From: Bradyrhizobium sp. CSS354
Lineage (GTDB): Bacteria > Pseudomonadota > Alphaproteobacteria > Rhizobiales > Xanthobacteraceae
DNA: 64,000 bases
NCBI RefSeq assembly: GCF_029051725.1
Contig: NZ_JAACFU010000018.1
Span: 1 to 64,000 of the forward strand
Direction of reading: 5' to 3'
Below the pieces are notes generated by a model, which was not told where the DNA came from, ran no database searches, and saw nothing but the letters and a program-made list of their open reading frames with translations. This document shows positions 59,832 to 64,000 of this stretch, one piece after another; position 1 is the stretch's first letter; every line of letters starts with the position of its first letter. The position numbers were made by a program, and so were the translations under genes.

Positions 59832-60884
59832 ATGAGCCGTTTCTGGAGTCCGGTCGTCCACACGCTTTCGCCCTACGTTCCCGGGGAGCAGCCGAAGCAG
59901 GACGGCATCGTCAAGCTCAATACCAATGAGAACCCTTACCCGCCCTCGCCGCGCGTGCTGGCGGCGATCGCATCGGCCGCGGAGCGGCTGCGCCTTTATC
60001 CCGATCCGCGCGCAACGCGCCTGCGCGAGGCGATCGCGGCCCATTGCGATGTGGCGCCCGAGCAAGTGTTCGTCGGCAACGGCTCCGACGAGGTTCTGGC
60101 CCACACCTTCCAGGCTCTTCTGAAGCACGACATGCCGCTTCTATTCCCCGACGTCACCTACAGCTTCTACCCGGTCTATTGCGGCCTCTATGGCATAGCG
60201 CATGACGAGGTGCCGCTCGATGCTGCGATGAGGATCGATATCTCCGACTACAGGCGACCATCGAGCGCCACCCTCCTCTGTAATCCAAACGCTCCTACCG
60301 GCATCGCGCTTCAGCGCGACGCAATCGCATCGCTGCTGGCCGAACAACCGGACCGGCTGGTGGTGGTGGACGAGGCCTATGTCGATTTCGGCGCCGAGAG
60401 CGCCGTGCCACTGGTTGCACGCCACGACAATCTGCTGGTCATCCAGACCTTCTCGAAATCGCGCTCGCTCGCTGGCCTGCGGGTTGGTTTTGCCATCGGC
60501 CAACGACCGCTGATCGAAGCGCTGGAACGGGTGAAGGACAGCTTCAACTCCTATCCCGTCGATTGCCTCGCGATCGCCGGCGCCGTTGCCGCGATCGAGG
60601 ACGACGGCTGGTTCAGAGAGACTCGTCCCCGTATCATCGCAAGCCGCGAAACCCTGGCCCGTGACCTCAGACAACTCGGCTTCGAGGTGTTGCCGTCGCT
60701 CGCCAACTTCGTCTTCGCGCGCCATCGAAACCGGAGCGGAGCCGATCTCGCGGCAGCGCTTCGCCAGCGTGGCGTTCTGGTGCGGCATTTCGGAAAGCCG
60801 CGCATCGAGGACTTCCTGCGCATCACGGTCGGAACGGAGGCCGAGTGTGCCCGGCTTGTTGAAGTGCTGCGCGGCTTGATCTGA
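59832..60884 (+). CDS. Histidinol-phosphate aminotransferase-like PLP enzyme
   Basis: A 350-residue fold-type I aminotransferase. VKLNTNENPYPPSPRVLAAI is the HisC N-terminal motif, NPNAPTG binds the substrate carboxylate side, and Lys209 in QTFSKSRSLAGLRVGF holds PLP. HisC transfers amino groups to imidazole-acetol phosphate, but many HisC-like proteins act on aromatic amino acids; no other his genes are nearby, so the exact role is open. GGAG precedes the ATG at 59832. Confidence 0.9.
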   Translation: MSRFWSPVVHTLSPYVPGEQPKQDGIVKLNTNENPYPPSPRVLAAIASAAERLRLYPDPRATRLREAIAAHCDVAPEQVFVGNGSDEVLAHTFQALLKHDMPLLFPDVTYSFYPVYCGLYGIAHDEVPLDAAMRIDISDYRRPSSATLLCNPNAPTGIALQRDAIASLLAEQPDRLVVVDEAYVDFGAESAVPLVARHDNLLVIQTFSKSRSLAGLRVGFAIGQRPLIEALERVKDSFNSYPVDCLAIAGAVAAIEDDGWFRETRPRIIASRETLARDLRQLGFEVLPSLANFVFARHRNRSGADLAAALRQRGVLVRHFGKPRIEDFLRITVGTEAECARLVEVLRGLI

Positions 60885-61106
60885 GCCCCGACGGTCCCTG
60901 CATCGGCCGACGTTAAACGATGGGACCGAACGCCACCTCGTGCCATGCCGCGCGAGGCTTTGATTTCCGGTCAAATTCGGGTTACCAAACCGCTCCGCCG
61001 CCGACTTGCACGACGATGCCCTCGGGGAAATATACGTGAAACACCTCCGCAGTCCCGGAATCGACGCACCCGAGACATCGTGGCGGGCGCCGAAGCTCAG
61101 GCACGG

Positions 61107-61805
61107 ATGAACGACTTCGCGCGATCCGTCGGCGCCGCATTCACGCTGATCGGCGAGGCCGACGCAGAGCTTCTGGGCATCGTCGGACTGTCGGTGCGCG
61201 TCAGCCTGACGGCCAGCATCGTCGCGCTTCTGATCGGGGCGCCGTTCGGGGCCCTGCTTGCGATCACCCGGTTCCGCGGGCGGCAGGTCATCATCGTCCT
61301 GACCAATGCCTTGCTCGGCCTTCCGCCGGTCGTGGTCGGGCTCGCGCTTTATCTTCTACTGTCGCGCTCCGGCCCGTTGGGGCCCGCCGGCCTGTTGTTC
61401 ACGCCGACGGCCATGGTGATTGCGCAGTCGCTACTCGCAACACCGATCGTGGTGGCACTGGTGCACCGGCCGGCGAGCCTGCTGTGGGCGGAGTATGGCG
61501 ACCTGGCGCGGATCGACGGGCTGTCAACACTGCGCAGGATCAGCTTGCTGTTCGCGCTGGGCCGGACCTCGCTGCTGACGGCTTTTCTCGCAGCCTTCGG
61601 GCGCGCGATTGCCGAGGTTGGCGCCATCCTCATCGTCGGTGGCAACATCCGCGGTTTCACGCGCACGATGACGACGGCGATCGCGCTGGAGACCAGCAAG
61701 GGCGACCTGCCGCTGGCGCTCGGGCTCGGGCTGATCTTGCTCGCACTCAGCGTCGCAGTGTCGACCGTTGCCTTCCTGCTAGTGGGACGCGTTGGGGAAA
61801 AATAG
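61107..61805 (+). CDS. tupB: Tungstate-type ABC transporter permease (TupB-like)
   Basis: A 232-residue permease with about five helices (LTASIVALLIGAPFGALLAI, VIIVLTNALLGLPPVVVGLA) and a docking loop AEYGDLARIDGLSTLRRISL. AFGRAIAEVGAILIVGGNIR is characteristic of TupB tungstate permeases. No ATPase gene is present. It converges with, and overlaps by 27 bp, the binding-protein gene on the other strand, although the two products should work together. The longer frame starting at 60945 is not conserved. Confidence 0.83.
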   Translation: MNDFARSVGAAFTLIGEADAELLGIVGLSVRVSLTASIVALLIGAPFGALLAITRFRGRQVIIVLTNALLGLPPVVVGLALYLLLSRSGPLGPAGLLFTPTAMVIAQSLLATPIVVALVHRPASLLWAEYGDLARIDGLSTLRRISLLFALGRTSLLTAFLAAFGRAIAEVGAILIVGGNIRGFTRTMTTAIALETSKGDLPLALGLGLILLALSVAVSTVAFLLVGRVGEK

Positions 61806-62588
61806 CTGCTCGCCGCCGACCTTGTAGCCGGCGATGGCCTCCTGCCCCCCAGAAGAGATCAGCCAGTCGATGAAGGCCTGCCCGTCCCGCGCCTTCACGT
61901 TCGAATGCTTGGCTGGATTCACCAGCATGACCCCGTACTGGTTGAACAGCCGTTTGTCGCCTTCGGTCAGGACGGCGAGCTCGCCGCGGTTCTTGAATGA
62001 CAACCAGGTGCCGCGGTCCGACAGCAGATAGGCATTCGACGACGACGCCATGTTCAGCGCCGGGCCCATGCCCTGGCCGATCTCGCGATACCAGCCGTCC
62101 TTGGCGGCACCGAGGTCGATGCCGGCCTCCTTCCACAGCCGCAGCTCGGCCGCGTGCGTGCCGGACTTGTCGCCGCGCGAGATGAACGGCGCCTTCGCGG
62201 ACGCTATCTTGCGCAGCGCCTCGGCCACGTCCTTGCCGCCGGCGATCTTCGCGGGATCGCTCTTCGGCCCGACAATGACGAAGTCGTTGTACATGACGTC
62301 GAAGCGCTTCACGCCCTCTCCTTCGGACATGAACTTGTCTTCGGCAGGTCTGTCATGGACGAACACGACGTCTGCATCGCCGCGCCGTCCGATGTCGAGC
62401 GCCTGGCCCGTGCCGACGGCCACGACCTTCACGTCGATGCCCGCGGCCTTCGAGAACAGCGGCAGCAAGTAACCGAACAGCCCCGACTGTTCCGTTGACG
62501 TCGTCGAGGCCACGGTGATGGCGCGCTCCTGCGCGAATGCGATCGTGGACCAGAGCAGAACCGCTCCGAGAGTCAGTAGCCTTTTCAT
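61779..62588 (-). CDS. tupA: Tungstate-type substrate-binding protein (TupA-like)
   Basis: A 269-residue exported protein (signal TLGAVLLWSTIAFA). TVASTTSTEQSGLFGYLLPL is the TupA signature start, followed by YNDFVIVGPKSDP and FISRGDKSGTHAAELRLW, whose Arg/Ser residues bind the oxyanion. TupA proteins pick out tungstate over molybdate. Tungstate supply could serve a tungsten formate dehydrogenase or, in principle, the molybdenum hydroxylase at 50356; no such link is proven. Confidence 0.9.
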   Translation of the reverse strand: MKRLLTLGAVLLWSTIAFAQERAITVASTTSTEQSGLFGYLLPLFSKAAGIDVKVVAVGTGQALDIGRRGDADVVFVHDRPAEDKFMSEGEGVKRFDVMYNDFVIVGPKSDPAKIAGGKDVAEALRKIASAKAPFISRGDKSGTHAAELRLWKEAGIDLGAAKDGWYREIGQGMGPALNMASSSNAYLLSDRGTWLSFKNRGELAVLTEGDKRLFNQYGVMLVNPAKHSNVKARDGQAFIDWLISSGGQEAIAGYKVGGEQLFFPNASH

Positions 62589-62761
62589 GCCTCGTCCTTA
62601 CACCAGATGCCGGATGTTCCAAACTCTACCGTCGATAGAGCCGTACAGGGAACCCTGACAAGCGCCGCAACGCGCTTGGTCATGATCCTCGCGGCGCTCC
62701 CCGGTGAGGAACGTCCGCTCCGCGCGTAAGTTGTGCCCAAGTCAACCCAGGAGGAAACCAG

Positions 62762-63052
62762 ATGAAGAAGCTCATTTTGGCATCCGCGTGCATCATGGCG
62801 CTGGCGACCGGCGTCGCCGTAGCGCAGACACAACCCGCCCCCGGCGCATCCGGCCAGGGCGACGTTGGCCCCTCGTCGCGGGGCCCCGCGACCAAGGGCA
62901 TGACGACCGGCACGTCGTCGAACATGCAGAACGAGGCCGCCGACAGCAAGGGCAAGCAGACTCCCTCGGCCGGTGGCAGCAACACGAACAACATGGGTAG
63001 CCAGGCCGGCGGCGGCGCAGGCTCCGGCTCCGGCTCCGGCGCCGGAAAGTAG
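62762..63052 (+). CDS. Small exported Gly/Ser-rich hypothetical protein
   Basis: A 96-residue protein with AGGAGGAA upstream of the ATG. The signal peptide (MKKLILASACIMALATGVAVAQ) is followed by a low-complexity mature part of Gly, Ser, Asn and Thr, ending in Gly-Ser repeats (GGGAGSGSGSGAGK). Similar short secreted proteins are common in Bradyrhizobium; function unknown. Confidence 0.65.
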   Translation: MKKLILASACIMALATGVAVAQTQPAPGASGQGDVGPSSRGPATKGMTTGTSSNMQNEAADSKGKQTPSAGGSNTNNMGSQAGGGAGSGSGSGAGK

Positions 63053-63072
63053 GCCGGTATCGATCGAAAATC

Positions 63073-63102
63073 CTGGAGAGGGGGCGATCGTCTCCTCTCC
63101 AG
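63073..63102 (+). terminator. Possible hairpin terminator
   Basis: CTGGAGAGG pairs with CCTCTCCAG across a 12-base loop, 21 bp after the stop at 63052. There is no T-run, so termination is uncertain. Confidence 0.4.
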
Positions 63103-63314
63103 AAGCCTACGTACGTGCCGTCAAAGCTTGTCGACGTCATGTGCGGAGGTGTTGGTGTCGAACGAAGCGTATTGGCGGGGCCGCACCTTGCTTACAGTCA
63201 CGCCGGCAAAATCGCAGCCGCGCGCTCTGAAAGCGCGGATGTTCTGCAATTGGTCCCACCCACATTGACATCAGTGTGACAGCCGGGGATTTTTACATTG
63301 CTGGCGAATCAGCG

Positions 63315-64000
63315 ATGGCCTCAAGCCGAGTACCTCTTGGACAACTCCCTGTGCTTTCGAGACTGATATCGTTGCTGCGCCGCATCCCCGCGGTGAAATG
63401 GGCGTTCACCCGGCTTCGCCCCGCGCCGCATGGCGGCAGCATCGACGTCGCGCCTGATGCCGTAGACGCCTCACCCGCCATTGTTGCCGAAATTGCACAA
63501 GCCGCCCCGGCTATCGACACTACCATTGGCGCGGATACCTTGAACTCCGACGCGGCGGTCGCGGCTTCAGCCGCCGAAGACGACACCGCCAGCCTTATTA
63601 TCGCGGAGAGCCCGTCGGAAGCGCCAGCCGATGTCACCGGCAGCGACGAACCATCCCGGGAGACGGGGGCGGACGTCGAGCCCGTCGTTGTGGAGGAAGC
63701 GTCGGTCGCGACCATCGACGTCGTGCGCGAGCCGGTCGACGTCCCCGTACTCATCATCAACAGCGATCCATCTCCCGAACTCGCGGCCGACCTTGAGCCT
63801 GTTGTCGTGGAGAAGGCCTCGTCTGCCGAGGTCGAGTTGGAGGTCGTCCCGGTCGATGCCCCCGCTCTCGCTGTCAACGAGGAGCATTCCTCTGCCATCG
63901 ACGTGGATACTTGCTCAATTCTCGACGACACGTGTGTCGCGTTCGCCGATCGCGGCATCTCGCCGGAGCATGTCCCTGAAGACAGCATCGACAGCGATCC
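63315..64000 (+). CDS. Acidic Ala/Val/Glu-rich repetitive protein (partial, runs off the window)
   Basis: An open frame of 228 codons without a stop. The first 40 residues are basic and hydrophobic (VLSRLISLLRRIPAVKWAFT). The rest is very acidic, rich in Ala, Val, Asp, Glu and Ser, with loose repeats such as ADVEPVVVEEAS and ADLEPVVVEKAS. This looks disordered, like the N-terminal linker of a larger envelope or polar protein. No ribosome binding site is obvious, and a GTG at 63351 is another possible start. No family identified. Confidence 0.6.
   Translation, partial: MASSRVPLGQLPVLSRLISLLRRIPAVKWAFTRLRPAPHGGSIDVAPDAVDASPAIVAEIAQAAPAIDTTIGADTLNSDAAVAASAAEDDTASLIIAESPSEAPADVTGSDEPSRETGADVEPVVVEEASVATIDVVREPVDVPVLIINSDPSPELAADLEPVVVEKASSAEVELEVVPVDAPALAVNEEHSSAIDVDTCSILDDTCVAFADRGISPEHVPEDSIDSD

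Overview
The window looks like chromosomal DNA of a Bradyrhizobium-type alphaproteobacterium. It is GC-rich, its small hypothetical proteins are of kinds I associate with Bradyrhizobium, and it carries dispersed palindromic repeats and glutathione-linked formaldehyde oxidation genes. Taxonomy is inferred from gene content and style; no rRNA or tRNA gene was seen.

Left part (1-16.7 kb): the end of an IS21-family element (istA plus four 23-bp terminal repeats) lies beside a gene-poor kilobase with one frameshifted small gene. Ordinary chromosomal genes follow: a DUF2798 protein, a ClC chloride channel with a class II aldolase, MarC, a DUF892 ferritin-like protein, Hsp20 with Lon, an HU protein, a thiolase, a Tat-exported GH1 glycosidase, and several small rhizobial proteins.

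Central part (16.7-49.7 kb): this is a large lanthanide/PQQ alcohol-oxidation island. It contains a TonB-dependent receptor; a NarL-type two-component pair; S-formylglutathione hydrolase; an ABC/beta-propeller operon of the 'PQQ-dependent alcohol dehydrogenase system' type that resembles lanthanide-uptake lut clusters; a CxxCW-type protein; MoxJ-like binding proteins; a quinoprotein-relay zinc hydrolase and a SoxYZ-like carrier; a second (SsuABC-like) ABC transporter; and small exported proteins. On the minus strand lie an outer-membrane protein, a 26-residue pqqA and a lanmodulin gene (lanM). An ExaF-like PQQ dehydrogenase with its own cytochrome and J-type protein follows. After a FUSC protein, a Bug-type binding protein and an AraC regulator come xoxF, xoxG, glutathione-dependent formaldehyde dehydrogenase and gfa. 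Together they give a near-complete periplasmic route: metal uptake and buffering, PQQ precursor, alcohol dehydrogenase, cytochrome c, then glutathione-linked formaldehyde oxidation in the cytoplasm.

Right part (49.7-64 kb): a two-subunit molybdenum hydroxylase (IorAB type); a third PQQ dehydrogenase that lacks the vicinal disulfide and is paired with a Rieske protein; a group III truncated haemoglobin; 3-hydroxybutyryl-CoA dehydrogenase; an FAD-linked 2-hydroxyacid dehydrogenase; a HisC-like aminotransferase; convergent overlapping tungstate transporter genes; a small exported protein; and the start of an acidic repetitive protein cut by the window edge.

All three PQQ dehydrogenases carry the Asp-x-Asp signature of lanthanide-dependent enzymes. 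The most interesting signals are the lanM-pqqA-outer-membrane-protein arrangement, the PQQ dehydrogenase/Rieske pair, and the unassigned small exported proteins inside the island.
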